From a virus, in IMG/VR virus record IMGVR_UViG_3300040815_000257, positions 1-23,353 of that record: a stretch of 23,353 bases of DNA; one strand, 5' to 3'. Position 1 is the stretch's first letter. Each line of letters opens with the position of its first letter. The notes beneath the pieces were generated by a model. It was not told the origin of the DNA, did no database searches, and saw nothing but the letters and a program-made list of their open reading frames with translations. The position numbers and the translations under genes were made by a program. Below are positions 1 to 7,061 of this stretch, one piece after another.

Positions 1-2018
1 CCGTGACTCATCCTTTACTAGCAGAAGCTGCGACACAATTTCAGGCGCAAGCGTTTAACGAATTGCTACCAGCGGGTGGTCCTGTTCGAACAGTGGTGAT
101 GGGCAAAGAGACGCGGGAGAAAGTTAGTCAAGCGCGTCGTGTAAAGAGCTTTATGAATTACTACGTCACTAATGTGATGGAAGATTACACGCCGGACATG
201 GACCAGATGTTGTTCTATTTGCCATTGGCGGGTTCGACCTTCAAGAAGACTTACTATGATGAAACGATGGGTCGTGCGGTATCCAAGTTTGTCCCAGCGG
301 AGAACCTAGTTGTTCCGTATGAGACGGCTGATTTGGATACGTGTCCAAACATTACGCAAGTTTTTAGAATGAGTCTTAATGACTTGAGAAAAAAACAGAT
401 CGCTGGTTTTTATCGGGATATTGATGTTATTCCAGGTCAGTCCGATATTAGCGGCGTGACGGAAGAATTAAATAAAATCGAGGGCGTTGAGCCTTCGCAG
501 ATTGATTATGATTGTACGTTGCTTGAGTGCCACGTAGATTTAGATCTAGAGGGTTATGAGGAACTGGGTGATGATGAGGAACCTACGGGTATTAAGATTC
601 CTTACATTGTTACGATCTCTGAGGACAATGGTCAAGTTTTATCTATTAGAAGAAACTATTCGGAAGAGGATGAGTTAAAGAAAAAGATTCAATACTTCAC
701 TCATTTTAAGTTTTTACCCGGCTTTGGTTTCTATGGACTAGGCTTGATACATACCATTGGCGGTTTGTCACGGACGGCTACTGCTGCGTTGAGGCAATTA
801 ATCGATGCGGGTACTTTGTCCAATCTTCCGGCTGGTTTCAAAGCCAGAGGACTTCGTATCAGAGACGATGATAATCCACTTCAGCCCGGTGAATTTAGAG
901 ATGTGGACGCTCCGGGCGGTGCCATCCGTGACTCCCTTATGCCTTTACCGTTTAAGGGTCCTGATCAAACGTTGTTTCAACTTTTAGGTTTTGTTGTTCA
1001 AGCGGGTCAGAGATTTGCCACTATTACCGATATGAAGATAGGTGACGGCAATCAAAATGCTGCGGTAGGAACTACGATTGCGATGTTAGAGCAAGGCTCT
1101 CGTGTGATGAGCGCAGTGCATAAACGTTTGCATTATGGTATGAGGCAGGAGTTTAAGATTTTGTCTCGTGTGATGAGCGAGAGTTTACCTCAAGAATATC
1201 CATACTCTGTTGAAGGCGCAGATGCAAGCGTGATGCGTTCGGATTTTGATGATAGAGTGGACGTGATTCCGGTAAGTAACCCTAACGTATTCAGTCAGGC
1301 GCAACGTATCGTACTAGCGCAAACAAAACTACAATTGGCGGGTGCTGCACCGGAATTACACAACATGCACGAGGTTTACCGTGACATGTATGAAGCGCTA
1401 GGCGTTACCGATACGGATCGAATTATGAAGTCTGTACCGGAAGAAGAACCAAGACCTATAGACCCCGCACAAGAAAACATTGATTCTTTAGACATGTTGC
1501 CTCTAAAAGCTTTTGATGGACAGAACCATCAAGCGCACATTACGGCACACTTAGTTTTTGGATCTAGCCCAATGGTAGGCTCTTTGCCGCCGGTTGCTAT
1601 GTCTTTACAGAAACATGTGATGGAACATGTAAAGATTGCGGCGCAAGAACAAGCGATGGCTACTCTTTCACAACAACCGTCGGCGCAGCTTTCCCCCGAA
1701 GACGAAATGCTGCAAATGGAACAATTAGTAGCGCAGTTTGTCGCAGAGGGTATGCAACAAGTTAAACAAGTTTCAGGGCAATTATCCGGAGCAGGACAAC
1801 CGGACCCACTGGTAAAACTTAAAGAAGCTGAGTTGCAGCTTAAAGCCCAAGCTGAACAGAATGACGCTCAGTTGGACTCTCAGAAACTTAATTTGGATGC
1901 TCAAGCCCTTCAAGCCAGAAAATCTCAGTTCCAGCAAAGGCTTCAATCACAGGAGTCTCAAACTGCGGCTAGAATACAATCGGCTATGGAGCGTGAGTTA
2001 CTTAAACAAAGGTCTTAG
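1..2018 (+). CDS. P22-type portal protein, 5' partial
   Basis: The portal is the dodecameric ring at one capsid vertex through which DNA is packaged and ejected, and it docks terminase and then the neck adaptors. At least 671 residues are visible. The frame is open through the left edge, and the GTG at 3 is only the first start-like codon, so the true N-terminus is probably upstream. The N-terminal part carries patterns typical of marine P22-like portals (FYLPLAGSTFKKTYYD near residue 71, then KFVPAENLVVPYETADLDTCP). The middle is the mixed alpha/beta wing and clip, with GFGFYGLGLIH near residue 240. The last roughly 90 residues are Gln/Ala/Glu-rich and helical, compatible with a barrel coiled coil. 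P22 portal is about 725 residues, so only a short piece appears to be missing. Terminase would be expected just upstream, outside the window. Confidence 0.88.
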   Translation, partial: VTHPLLAEAATQFQAQAFNELLPAGGPVRTVVMGKETREKVSQARRVKSFMNYYVTNVMEDYTPDMDQMLFYLPLAGSTFKKTYYDETMGRAVSKFVPAENLVVPYETADLDTCPNITQVFRMSLNDLRKKQIAGFYRDIDVIPGQSDISGVTEELNKIEGVEPSQIDYDCTLLECHVDLDLEGYEELGDDEEPTGIKIPYIVTISEDNGQVLSIRRNYSEEDELKKKIQYFTHFKFLPGFGFYGLGLIHTIGGLSRTATAALRQLIDAGTLSNLPAGFKARGLRIRDDDNPLQPGEFRDVDAPGGAIRDSLMPLPFKGPDQTLFQLLGFVVQAGQRFATITDMKIGDGNQNAAVGTTIAMLEQGSRVMSAVHKRLHYGMRQEFKILSRVMSESLPQEYPYSVEGADASVMRSDFDDRVDVIPVSNPNVFSQAQRIVLAQTKLQLAGAAPELHNMHEVYRDMYEALGVTDTDRIMKSVPEEEPRPIDPAQENIDSLDMLPLKAFDGQNHQAHITAHLVFGSSPMVGSLPPVAMSLQKHVMEHVKIAAQEQAMATLSQQPSAQLSPEDEMLQMEQLVAQFVAEGMQQVKQVSGQLSGAGQPDPLVKLKEAELQLKAQAEQNDAQLDSQKLNLDAQALQARKSQFQQRLQSQESQTAARIQSAMERELLKQRS

Positions 2019-2020
2019 CG

Positions 2021-2173
2021 ATGAATGACTTTATGGAGGTTTGGCCTATACTTTCTGGTTTGATAGCTGTTGCCGCTATTGCGGTTGCTTTTCGTGCTGA
2101 AATTACCGCAAGGGTCAAAAGCTTGGAAGAAAAAGTAAAAACTCTTTTCGATATGATAAATAAAATAAAATGA
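2021..2173 (+). CDS. Small membrane protein with coiled-coil tail
   Basis: A 50-residue ORF starts with ATG two bases after the portal stop and ends two bases before the next gene. It has one hydrophobic segment at about residues 8-24 (WPILSGLIAVAAIAVAF) followed by a charged helical tail (residues 25-50, RVKSLEEKVKTLF) with heptad-like spacing. This TM-plus-coiled-coil layout recurs in small phage lysis-region proteins (XhlA-type haemolysins, DUF2730-like proteins, antiholins), but no family can be assigned from sequence alone. The next gene has the same layout, so the two may pair through their tails. There is no signal peptidase or lipobox motif, so a spanin role is not supported. A small lysis accessory protein is plausible but unproven. 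Confidence 0.6.
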   Translation: MNDFMEVWPILSGLIAVAAIAVAFRAEITARVKSLEEKVKTLFDMINKIK

Positions 2174-2174
2174 A

Positions 2175-2441
2175 ATGAAAAACTTTGACTTATCCAAAGC
2201 GCTGGCCAGTTTAGTCCCTGTTTTACTAGCAGCTATGTGGTGGGTTATTTCTAGCATTGGCGAGATCACATCAGACATTCAGTTAATTCGAGCGAATCAA
2301 ATGCAATTGATTAGCCCTCAAGGAGTCATTGTTCCAAGCCCCGGAAATGCCTTTGCGAGGCAAGAACTGAAAGAAGAAATACTTTATCATATACATGACC
2401 TGAAAGTTCGGGTTAAATTGTTAGAGGAAAGAGGAAAATAA
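2175..2441 (+). CDS. Small membrane protein with coiled-coil tail (XhlA-like layout)
   Basis: The protein has 88 residues. A hydrophobic segment lies at about residues 10-28 (ALASLVPVLLAAMWWVISS). A linker around residues 45-57 contains SPQGVIVPSPGNAF, and the C-terminus is a charged helix (residues 60-88, ELKEEILYHIHDLKVRVKLLEERGK with heptad hydrophobics). It follows the 50-residue TM protein directly and precedes a proline/glycine-rich protein. Together with the holin and endolysin downstream, this suggests a membrane-associated accessory of lysis. A connector on the cytoplasmic membrane is an alternative. No enzymatic motif is seen. Confidence 0.65.
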   Translation: MKNFDLSKALASLVPVLLAAMWWVISSIGEITSDIQLIRANQMQLISPQGVIVPSPGNAFARQELKEEILYHIHDLKVRVKLLEERGK

Positions 2442-2443
2442 AT

Positions 2444-2956
2444 ATGTTTAGTTCAGCACTCATGTCAATGATCCCCCAAATGGTAGCAAGTGGGCAATTT
2501 AAAAAAGTAGACACTCCGGATTCGTCCCCTGGAGGAGGAATGTCTACTATGGTTCAACCTCAAGTTATGAAGGTAGGTCCTATGCAGGGCGCTGGAATAG
2601 CTGTTGCAACTCCGGGAGGAGCTCCTGCTGTTGTACAAGGGGGTGGTTTTAACAGCGGCGGTTTAATGTCTTTGTTGGCTGATCCTGCTATACGAGAAAG
2701 ACTTAATCTGTCTACTCCCACACCAAACGTTGAACCGGTGGCTCAGGAACCCGTTACAGAAGCCCCCGTTCAAAATACCCTTGCGCAACAATTTTTGAGT
2801 AGCCCGGAGTATGAAACGGCATACGGTAGTTATTTAAACAGACTTTCTAATCCACAACCATTTATTAGCCCGTATCAAGCTTTTGTAGATGCCCGGATGG
2901 AAAGAGAGCGGTCTGGAAACAGATCTTATGTTAATCCTTTTAGGAGACCAGCATGA
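2444..2956 (+). CDS. Gly/Pro-rich hypothetical protein
   Basis: This 170-residue protein is not recognised. The N-terminal 85 residues are low in complexity and rich in Met, Gly, Pro and Val (MVQPQVMKVGPMQGAGI, then GGAPAVVQGGGFNSGG). They are followed by a Pro/Glu/Val linker (residues about 88-110) and a compact C-terminal segment with aromatic residues (FLSSPEYETAYGSYLNRL at about 118-135, then PFISPYQAFVDARMERERSG). The disordered linker and small C-terminal domain suggest a minor virion or assembly factor rather than an enzyme. The stop overlaps the next start by ATGA at 2953, implying translational coupling. An AGAGGAAA Shine-Dalgarno lies just upstream of the start. It could be a virion accessory protein or a lysis regulator; neither is shown. 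Confidence 0.7.
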   Translation: MFSSALMSMIPQMVASGQFKKVDTPDSSPGGGMSTMVQPQVMKVGPMQGAGIAVATPGGAPAVVQGGGFNSGGLMSLLADPAIRERLNLSTPTPNVEPVAQEPVTEAPVQNTLAQQFLSSPEYETAYGSYLNRLSNPQPFISPYQAFVDARMERERSGNRSYVNPFRRPA

Positions 2957-3150
2957 AATCAAAAGTAAAATACATGGGCTCGGCCCCAAAAAATTCACCT
3001 AAAGCCGTAGAGTATGCAGACATTAAAGATCAAGGTCGTGTGCCTTATGGAAAAACTGCGGAGCCTCCGATGGCCGGGGACACTGTAAAGCGTATGACTA
3101 TGCGTGGAGCGGGAGCCGCGATCAAAGGTACAAAATTTAACGGTTGTTAG
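2953..3150 (+). CDS. Small basic protein with C-terminal RGAGAAxxGxxF motif
   Basis: A 65-residue basic protein starts within the stop codon of the gene before it (ATGA). The first 45 residues are Lys/Pro-rich with no predicted helix pattern. The C-terminus, residues 46-65, reads KRMTMRGAGAAIKGTKFNGC and ends on a cysteine. The RG-x-GAA-x-x-G-x-x-F pattern recurs in tiny ORFs next to portal genes of marine phages (recollection of the family pattern, not a search). Related RG-x-GA strings occur in the 107-residue protein at 9611 and the 56-residue protein at 10505 of this window. The function is unknown. The small size and positive charge allow nucleic-acid or capsid binding, but nothing in the sequence proves it. 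Confidence 0.7.
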   Translation: MKSKVKYMGSAPKNSPKAVEYADIKDQGRVPYGKTAEPPMAGDTVKRMTMRGAGAAIKGTKFNGC

Positions 3151-3167
3151 CTTTTAAGGAGATGCTT

Positions 3168-3332
3168 ATGTCTTTCAACATGTTAGAAAAAGTCGTACAA
3201 AAATTTTTAGACCTTTTAATTTGGTCGGTAGAAGTTGTTCAAGAATTAATTATTTGGTGTTATTCCAAGGTCAAACAATTTGTTATTTGGATTCTTTCTA
3301 AGTTCGGAATTAATATTTGTAAATGTGACTGA
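3168..3332 (+). CDS. Small hydrophobic/amphipathic membrane protein
   Basis: The protein has 54 residues when read from the ATG at 3168. That start is chosen because AAGGAG at 3156-3161 sits six bases upstream; a TTG at 3144 or ATG at 3162 in the same frame would extend it but has worse spacing. It alternates hydrophobic runs with single charged residues (FLDLLIWSVEVVQELIIW, then KQFVIWILSKFGINI) and ends in CKCD. This is compatible with two short membrane-associated helices or one long amphipathic helix. The position directly before a GTA-type holin suggests a holin partner, pinholin or antiholin, but there is no family match. Two C-terminal cysteines (residues 51 and 53) could form a disulfide or bind metal. 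Confidence 0.6.
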   Translation: MSFNMLEKVVQKFLDLLIWSVEVVQELIIWCYSKVKQFVIWILSKFGINICKCD

Positions 3333-3344
3333 TATGGGGGGTAA

Positions 3345-3746
3345 ATGGCCTTACTTAATGCACTCATTGGCCCGGTAACAGGGCTTTTAGACAAGTTTGT
3401 TGAAGATAAAGATCAGAAAGCAGCGTTAGCACATGAGATTTCAACGATGGCGGACAGGCATGCACAAGAACTTGCCCTTGCACAAGTTGAAGTCAATAAA
3501 GCGGAAGCAGCTAGTGGATCTGTCTGGAAAGGCGGCTGGAGACCTTTTGTGGGTTGGGTGTGCGGCACTGCCTTTGCTTATCATTTTGTCATTCAGCCTT
3601 TGGCTATTTTTGTCGTTGCTGCCTATGGTATGGAGATACCTGCGCTACCTGAGTTTGACATGGGGCAGTTAATGACCGTGTTGATGGGTATGTTAGGACT
3701 AGGTGGACTTCGTAGTTTTGAAAAATATAAACATGTGGCTAAGTAA
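3345..3746 (+). CDS. Holin of the 3-TM GTA-release type
   Basis: This 133-residue protein matches the layout of the three-helix holin family described from gene transfer agents (GTA_holin_3TM). It starts with a short amphipathic segment (ALIGPVTGLLDKF), then a charged helix rich in Ala/Gln/Glu (residues about 25-55). The signature WKGGWRPFVGWVCGTAFAYHF (tryptophans at 61, 65 and 70) leads into the first membrane segment. Further hydrophobic segments (about 80-95 and 106-121, LMTVLMGMLGLGGLRS) precede a Lys-rich end. The protein would assemble in the inner membrane and form holes that let endolysin reach peptidoglycan. Its stop overlaps the next start (TAATG at 3744-3748). The endolysin is one gene away, making this a compact lysis pair. 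Confidence 0.88.
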   Translation: MALLNALIGPVTGLLDKFVEDKDQKAALAHEISTMADRHAQELALAQVEVNKAEAASGSVWKGGWRPFVGWVCGTAFAYHFVIQPLAIFVVAAYGMEIPALPEFDMGQLMTVLMGMLGLGGLRSFEKYKHVAK

Positions 3747-3883
3747 TGGCAAAACTTAAATTAGATATTGCTCCTTTAAACCGAATTAAAAAGAAAACAT
3801 CTATAGGCAGTTCCATTAATTCAAGGCCTCGAAGTAAACAGGCTAAGATTAGTTTTAAAAAATACAGGGGTCAAGGGCGATGA
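3746..3883 (+). CDS. Tiny Lys/Arg-rich peptide between holin and endolysin
   Basis: A 45-residue ORF is coupled on both sides: its ATG overlaps the holin stop (TAATG) and its TGA overlaps the endolysin start (ATGA at 3880). About one third of the residues are Lys or Arg, and there is no hydrophobic membrane stretch. The C-terminus reads KISFKKYRGQGR. The double overlap argues that it is a real translated gene, or at least a translational bridge keeping ribosomes on the message between holin and endolysin. A cationic peptide here could also act on membranes or nucleic acid. No family is recognised. Confidence 0.55.
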   Translation: MAKLKLDIAPLNRIKKKTSIGSSINSRPRSKQAKISFKKYRGQGR

Positions 3884-4329
3884 CTTTTAAACTGTCTAGC
3901 AGAAGTCTTCGTCGTTTAGAGGGTGTAGACACAGAACTGGTTAGCGTTGTAAAAAGAGCCATAGACCTAACCGCCATTGATTTTGGCGTTTCAGAAGGTC
4001 TTAGAACTTTAAGCCGACAAAAAGAATTAGTTGAAAAAGGGGCTAGTCAAACGCTTAAAAGCAAACATCTCGAAGGAAACGCGGTTGATTTAGTAGCGTA
4101 TATAGGTCCTAGAGTTAGCTGGGAATTAAAAGTATACGATGATGTTGCGGATGCTATGCGGCAAGCTGCTAAAGAGCTTCAGGTCACACTTCGATGGGGA
4201 GCAGCGTGGCATAAGAACTTAACTGATTCGGAAGGTTCGGCAGAATCTTTAATGAATGAATACATTGATTTAAGAAGATCACAGGGTAGACGACCCTTTA
4301 TAGATGCCCCTCATTTTGAACTTGCATAA
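3880..4329 (+). CDS. Endolysin, M15-family peptidase (L-Ala-D-Glu / D-Ala-D-Ala type)
   Basis: This 149-residue protein is a small zinc peptidase of the VanY/M15 fold, which cleaves peptide cross-bridges or stems in peptidoglycan. The expected metal-ligand pattern is visible: SKHLEGNAVDL gives His63 and Asp70 (SxHxxGxAxD), and the C-terminal DAPHFEL gives His145 with Asp142/Glu147 nearby. An upstream SEGLRTLSRQKELVEKG (residues 38-54) matches the substrate-binding segment of phage M15 enzymes, including Arg42 and Gln47. There is no signal peptide or SAR segment, so export depends on the holin upstream. The length is normal for a single-domain phage endopeptidase. It is translationally coupled to the 45-residue peptide. 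Exact bond specificity cannot be set from sequence. Confidence 0.9.
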   Translation: MTFKLSSRSLRRLEGVDTELVSVVKRAIDLTAIDFGVSEGLRTLSRQKELVEKGASQTLKSKHLEGNAVDLVAYIGPRVSWELKVYDDVADAMRQAAKELQVTLRWGAAWHKNLTDSEGSAESLMNEYIDLRRSQGRRPFIDAPHFELA

Positions 4330-4386
4330 AAACTAGCTTTTCTTGTATAGGATATGATAAGATAATCTACGATTTTATTAGACTAT

Positions 4387-4596
4387 ATGCGAGGAGAGAT
4401 GGATGAGATATATGTAGCGGAAGCTGTTTTTAGGATTATTCGTGATAGACGGGCCGCAATCATAGATTTACTGCAATATGGGAACGTCAAATCAATGGAA
4501 CAATATCGTGAACTTATGGGAAACATAGATTCCTTAAATCACGTTGAACAGGAACTCAAGGGCCTGCTAGAAAAACAGGAGCAATCTGATGACTAA
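4387..4596 (+). CDS. Small helical hypothetical protein
   Basis: The protein has 69 residues from the ATG at 4387, or 65 from the ATG at 4399. GAGGAG at 4391-4396 lies inside the longer version and only two bases before the second ATG, so the start is uncertain. The sequence is almost wholly helical (VAEAVFRIIRDRRAAIIDLL, then QYRELMGNIDSLNHVEQELK) with heptad hydrophobics near the C-terminus, suggesting a coiled-coil dimer. The 3' end overlaps the GroES-like gene by 8 bases, so the two are probably co-expressed. A 57-base gap separates it from the endolysin. Function unknown; a head-assembly helper is only suggested by position. Confidence 0.65.
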   Translation: MRGEMDEIYVAEAVFRIIRDRRAAIIDLLQYGNVKSMEQYRELMGNIDSLNHVEQELKGLLEKQEQSDD

Positions 4597-5014
4597 AAAA
4601 GTAAAAGAAGAAAAACCTAACTTGGCTGAAGCGTATGTAGATAAGCCCAGCCTAAACCCTGAATTAATAAGCGCTTCTTTATTGGAGAGATTACCTCAAC
4701 CTACTGGTTGGCGGGTATTAATTCTTCCTTACAAGGGCAAAGCTAAAACGGACAGCGGTATTTTCCTGCCGGATGAAGTTCAAGACAAAAAACAAGTATC
4801 TACTCAAGTAGGGTACGTTTTGAAACTAGGTCCTTTAGCTTACAAAGATACAGAAAAGTTTCCGTCTGGGCCTTGGTGCCAAGAGAAACAGTGGGTGATG
4901 TTTGCTCGTTACGCTGGGTCTCGATTTCAAATAGACGGAGGAGAAGTCAGAATTCTTAATGATGATGAGATTCTAGCTTCTATTCTAGATCCTGAAGACA
5001 TTCATCACTTATAA
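4589..5014 (+). CDS. GroES-like co-chaperonin (Cpn10)
   Basis: This 141-residue protein looks like a phage co-chaperonin of the Cpn10/gp31 type, which caps the host GroEL chamber and helps fold the coat protein. After a 35-residue leader, the Cpn10 core begins at GWRVLILPYKGKAK (residues 40-53). The segment TDSGIFLPDEVQDKKQ (about 54-69) corresponds to the GroES mobile loop; its GIFL matches the GIVL-type hydrophobic tripeptide that contacts GroEL. VGYVLKLGPLAY (74-85) and FQIDGGEVRILNDDEILASI (113-132) are the later beta-barrel strands and C-terminus. AGGAG at 4577-4581 sits seven bases before the start. The gene is placed directly before scaffold and capsid genes, fitting a role in coat folding. 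Host GroES is about 97 residues, so this has N-terminal and roof extensions. Confidence 0.87.
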   Translation: MTKKVKEEKPNLAEAYVDKPSLNPELISASLLERLPQPTGWRVLILPYKGKAKTDSGIFLPDEVQDKKQVSTQVGYVLKLGPLAYKDTEKFPSGPWCQEKQWVMFARYAGSRFQIDGGEVRILNDDEILASILDPEDIHHL

Positions 5015-5024
5015 GGAATAAATA

Positions 5025-5891
5025 ATGGCCGAAACAGAAGCTAATTACGAAGTAGAACCCGATACTGAAGTAGAGGTCTTAGAAGGAGAAGACACCTCTA
5101 AAGAGGTAGACCTTCGGGCGGACAATGAAGATTCGGGGGAGGATCAGTTTAAAAAAGCTGAATCCGCCACTCAGAAGCGCATAGATCGATTAACTAAAAA
5201 GATGCGAGAAGCTGAACGAAGAGAGCAAGAAGCAATTAACTATGCTCGTCAGGTTCAGACCGAATCTTCCCAGATTAAAGAGCGGATGAGTAACTTAGAC
5301 AATAACTATGTGTCTGAGTTTAGTACCCGTGTGGGCGCTCAAATGGATCAAGCAGAAGCGGATCTTTCCCGGGCTATGGAGCTAGGTGACACTAAATCGG
5401 CGGTAGAAGCACAGCGAAAAATAACAACGCTGGCTATTCAAGCAGATAGAGCCGAGCAAGCTAAGGCACAACAAGCTCAATACGCGGAACAAGCTAAGGT
5501 TCAACAGGCTTCGCAAGCCTTTACACAAGCCCCTCGTGCTAAAAGGCCGGACCCTAAAGCAGAGGATTGGGCCCTTAAAAATAAATGGTTTGGGGATGAT
5601 CAAGCTATGACGTATGCTGTTTTTGGCATACATAAGAAATTGATAGAAGATGAAAAGTTTGACCCGCAAAGTGATGAGTACTATACTGAACTTGATCGAC
5701 GGATGATGGAGGAATTTCCTCATAAGTTGAAAGGCTCGAACAAACGTCCCGCTCAGACGGTTGCTTCTGCCTCAAGAACCGCAACAACTGGGCGCAGTGG
5801 GAGAAAGGTTCGTCTCACCCCGAGCCAAGTCGCAATAGCGAAAAAATTGGGTGTGCCACTTGAAGAATACGCGAAATACGTGAAGGAGTAA
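5025..5891 (+). CDS. Capsid scaffolding protein
   Basis: This 288-residue protein has the composition of a procapsid scaffold, which guides coat assembly and leaves before or during packaging. Residues 1-45 are very acidic (EVEPDTEVEVLEGEDTSKEV). Residues about 48-165 form a long charged, Ala/Gln-rich coiled coil (RIDRLTKKMREAERREQEAI onward). A folded or flexible middle follows, with RPDPKAEDWALKNKWFG near residue 173. The C-terminus is basic and ends in a short helix-turn-helix (RLTPSQVAIAKKLGVPLEEY, then AKYVKE), the region that binds coat in P22 and similar scaffolds. It lies between GroES and capsid genes, as expected. No protease motif is visible, so scaffold removal by a phage protease is not indicated here. 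Confidence 0.82.
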   Translation: MAETEANYEVEPDTEVEVLEGEDTSKEVDLRADNEDSGEDQFKKAESATQKRIDRLTKKMREAERREQEAINYARQVQTESSQIKERMSNLDNNYVSEFSTRVGAQMDQAEADLSRAMELGDTKSAVEAQRKITTLAIQADRAEQAKAQQAQYAEQAKVQQASQAFTQAPRAKRPDPKAEDWALKNKWFGDDQAMTYAVFGIHKKLIEDEKFDPQSDEYYTELDRRMMEEFPHKLKGSNKRPAQTVASASRTATTGRSGRKVRLTPSQVAIAKKLGVPLEEYAKYVKE

Positions 5892-5896
5892 TAGAG

Positions 5897-6367
5897 ATGA
5901 CAGAACAAACTAAGATCGACAGAGCCCCTCGCGCTAATAAAACTAGGGAGAAACAAGCCGTGCGTAAACCTTGGGCTCCCCCCTCTGTATTAGATGCACC
6001 GCCTGCACCGGACGGTTATACGCATCGTTGGATTCGAGCGGAAACGCGAGGATTTGATGATCAAAAAAACGTCAGTTCGAAATTAAGGGAAGGTTGGGAA
6101 TTGGTCCGTAAAGACGAATATCCTGATTTTGAAGGTCCCGTAGTTGAATCAGGTAAATATTCAGGTGTTTTTGGGCAGGGTGGTTTAATTCTTGCACGAA
6201 TGCCATTGGAAACCGTAGCAGAAAGAACTGAACACTTCAGAAGACGAAGTCAAGATCAGATTGATGCGGTAGACCATGACATGATGCGCGAGAACTCACA
6301 TTCGACTATGACGATCAATAAACCTGATCGTCAATCTCGTGTAACTTTTGGTGGTCCGAAAAAATAA
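5897..6367 (+). CDS. Conserved head-module protein, unknown function
   Basis: The protein has 156 residues. A basic, disordered N-terminus (1-30, RAPRANKTREKQAVRKPW) is followed by a compact centre: GYTHRWIRAETRGFDDQKNV at 40-59, then LREGWELVRKDEYPDFEGP at 63-81 and YSGVFGQGGLILARMPLETV at 88-107. A basic helical region follows (AERTEHFRRRSQDQIDAVDH), and the last residues are SRVTFGGPKK. The same centre recurs between scaffold and coat genes in marine phages as I remember them, but I know no assigned function. AAGGAG at 5882-5887 overlaps the end of the scaffold gene and drives this start nine bases later. Position suggests a minor capsid or procapsid protein. Confidence 0.72.
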   Translation: MTEQTKIDRAPRANKTREKQAVRKPWAPPSVLDAPPAPDGYTHRWIRAETRGFDDQKNVSSKLREGWELVRKDEYPDFEGPVVESGKYSGVFGQGGLILARMPLETVAERTEHFRRRSQDQIDAVDHDMMRENSHSTMTINKPDRQSRVTFGGPKK

Positions 6368-6397
6368 GTAGGGCTGCTCTTTTAGGAGAAAAATATC

Positions 6398-7048
6398 ATG
6401 GCAAATGCAACAACAGCCTATGGTCTTCGTCCTATTGGGCTAGTTGGAAGTGGTGCAAACTCAACAGGTGTAACTGAGTATGAGATTGCTTCTAACAACA
6501 CTAATGCTATTTTTCAGTACTCCATCTGCGTTCCTCTAGCAGCGGGTGTTATTGATCAAGCTGGTGCCACAGATGGTGGAACCACGCAAGCATTGGGTGT
6601 CCTAATGGGCGTTCAGTACCATGATTCTGTACAGAAAAAACCTGTATGGATTAACTACTGGCCTGGTTCAAACTCTGTCAGCGTAGACACTAACTATCCA
6701 GTTAAAGCCTTCGTAGCAGATAACCCAAACCAGCTATTTAAAGTGGCTTCAGATGCTTCATTGACAGATCGTGCAACTGCACTAGCTGCCGTGTTTGCAA
6801 ATGCGTCACTGGGTACCTCTGCACGAACTGGAAGCACCGATACCGGTAATTCCAATAGTGCTTTAGGCGTTTCTACTATTGCAGGTACTGCGACACTGCC
6901 ACTTAGGGTTGTCGGTATTATGGATGATGAGGCTAACAGCGATTATACCGCTGCTGGTATTCCTCTTATAGTTAGATTAAACGCACATTTCAACGCCGGA
7001 ACCCGTAGGTTTGATTCACAAACCACTGCGGATTCTACCGGCATTTAA
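6398..7048 (+). CDS. Probable capsid decoration/stabilisation protein
   Basis: The protein has 216 residues. The N-terminus MANATTAYGLRPIGLVGSGA and the centre QALGVLMGVQYHDSVQKKPV (about residues 65-84), followed by NYWPGSN, belong to a recurring marine-phage family encoded immediately upstream of the coat gene. It is rich in Gly, Thr, Ser, Ala and beta-branched residues, has no charged helices, and is probably a beta-barrel that binds the capsid surface. A decoration role is inferred from composition and position, not demonstrated. AGGAGA at 6384-6389 lies eight bases before the start. The gene's stop is part of the strong Shine-Dalgarno of the coat gene, which would tie expression of the two. 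It could instead be a head fibre base. Confidence 0.68.
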   Translation: MANATTAYGLRPIGLVGSGANSTGVTEYEIASNNTNAIFQYSICVPLAAGVIDQAGATDGGTTQALGVLMGVQYHDSVQKKPVWINYWPGSNSVSVDTNYPVKAFVADNPNQLFKVASDASLTDRATALAAVFANASLGTSARTGSTDTGNSNSALGVSTIAGTATLPLRVVGIMDDEANSDYTAAGIPLIVRLNAHFNAGTRRFDSQTTADSTGI

Positions 7049-7053
7049 GGAGG
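7047..7053 (+). promoter_or_regulatory. Strong Shine-Dalgarno of the capsid gene
   Basis: AAGGAGG is a full match to the anti-Shine-Dalgarno sequence of 16S rRNA and overlaps the TAA of the decoration gene at 7046-7048. It sits eight bases before the capsid ATG at 7062. It is the best ribosome site seen in the window, which fits the need for hundreds of coat copies per virion. Confidence 0.8.
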
Positions 7054-7061
7054 GTTAGATA

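Noticed and set aside
3-2018. GTG at position 3 as the true portal start
   Set aside because: The frame is open to the edge and no upstream sequence is available to show a ribosome site. Portal proteins of this family normally have further N-terminal residues.
2021-2441. Rz/Rz1-type spanin pair
   Set aside because: The two small proteins have one membrane segment each and are consecutive, not nested. Neither carries a lipobox cysteine after a signal sequence.
4338-4366. Possible promoter before the helical protein (TTTTCT, 17 bases, GATAAT)
   Set aside because: The 57-base gap at 4330-4386 is AT-rich, so -10-like hexamers are expected by chance. The -35 is poor and there is no terminator upstream to make a new start necessary.
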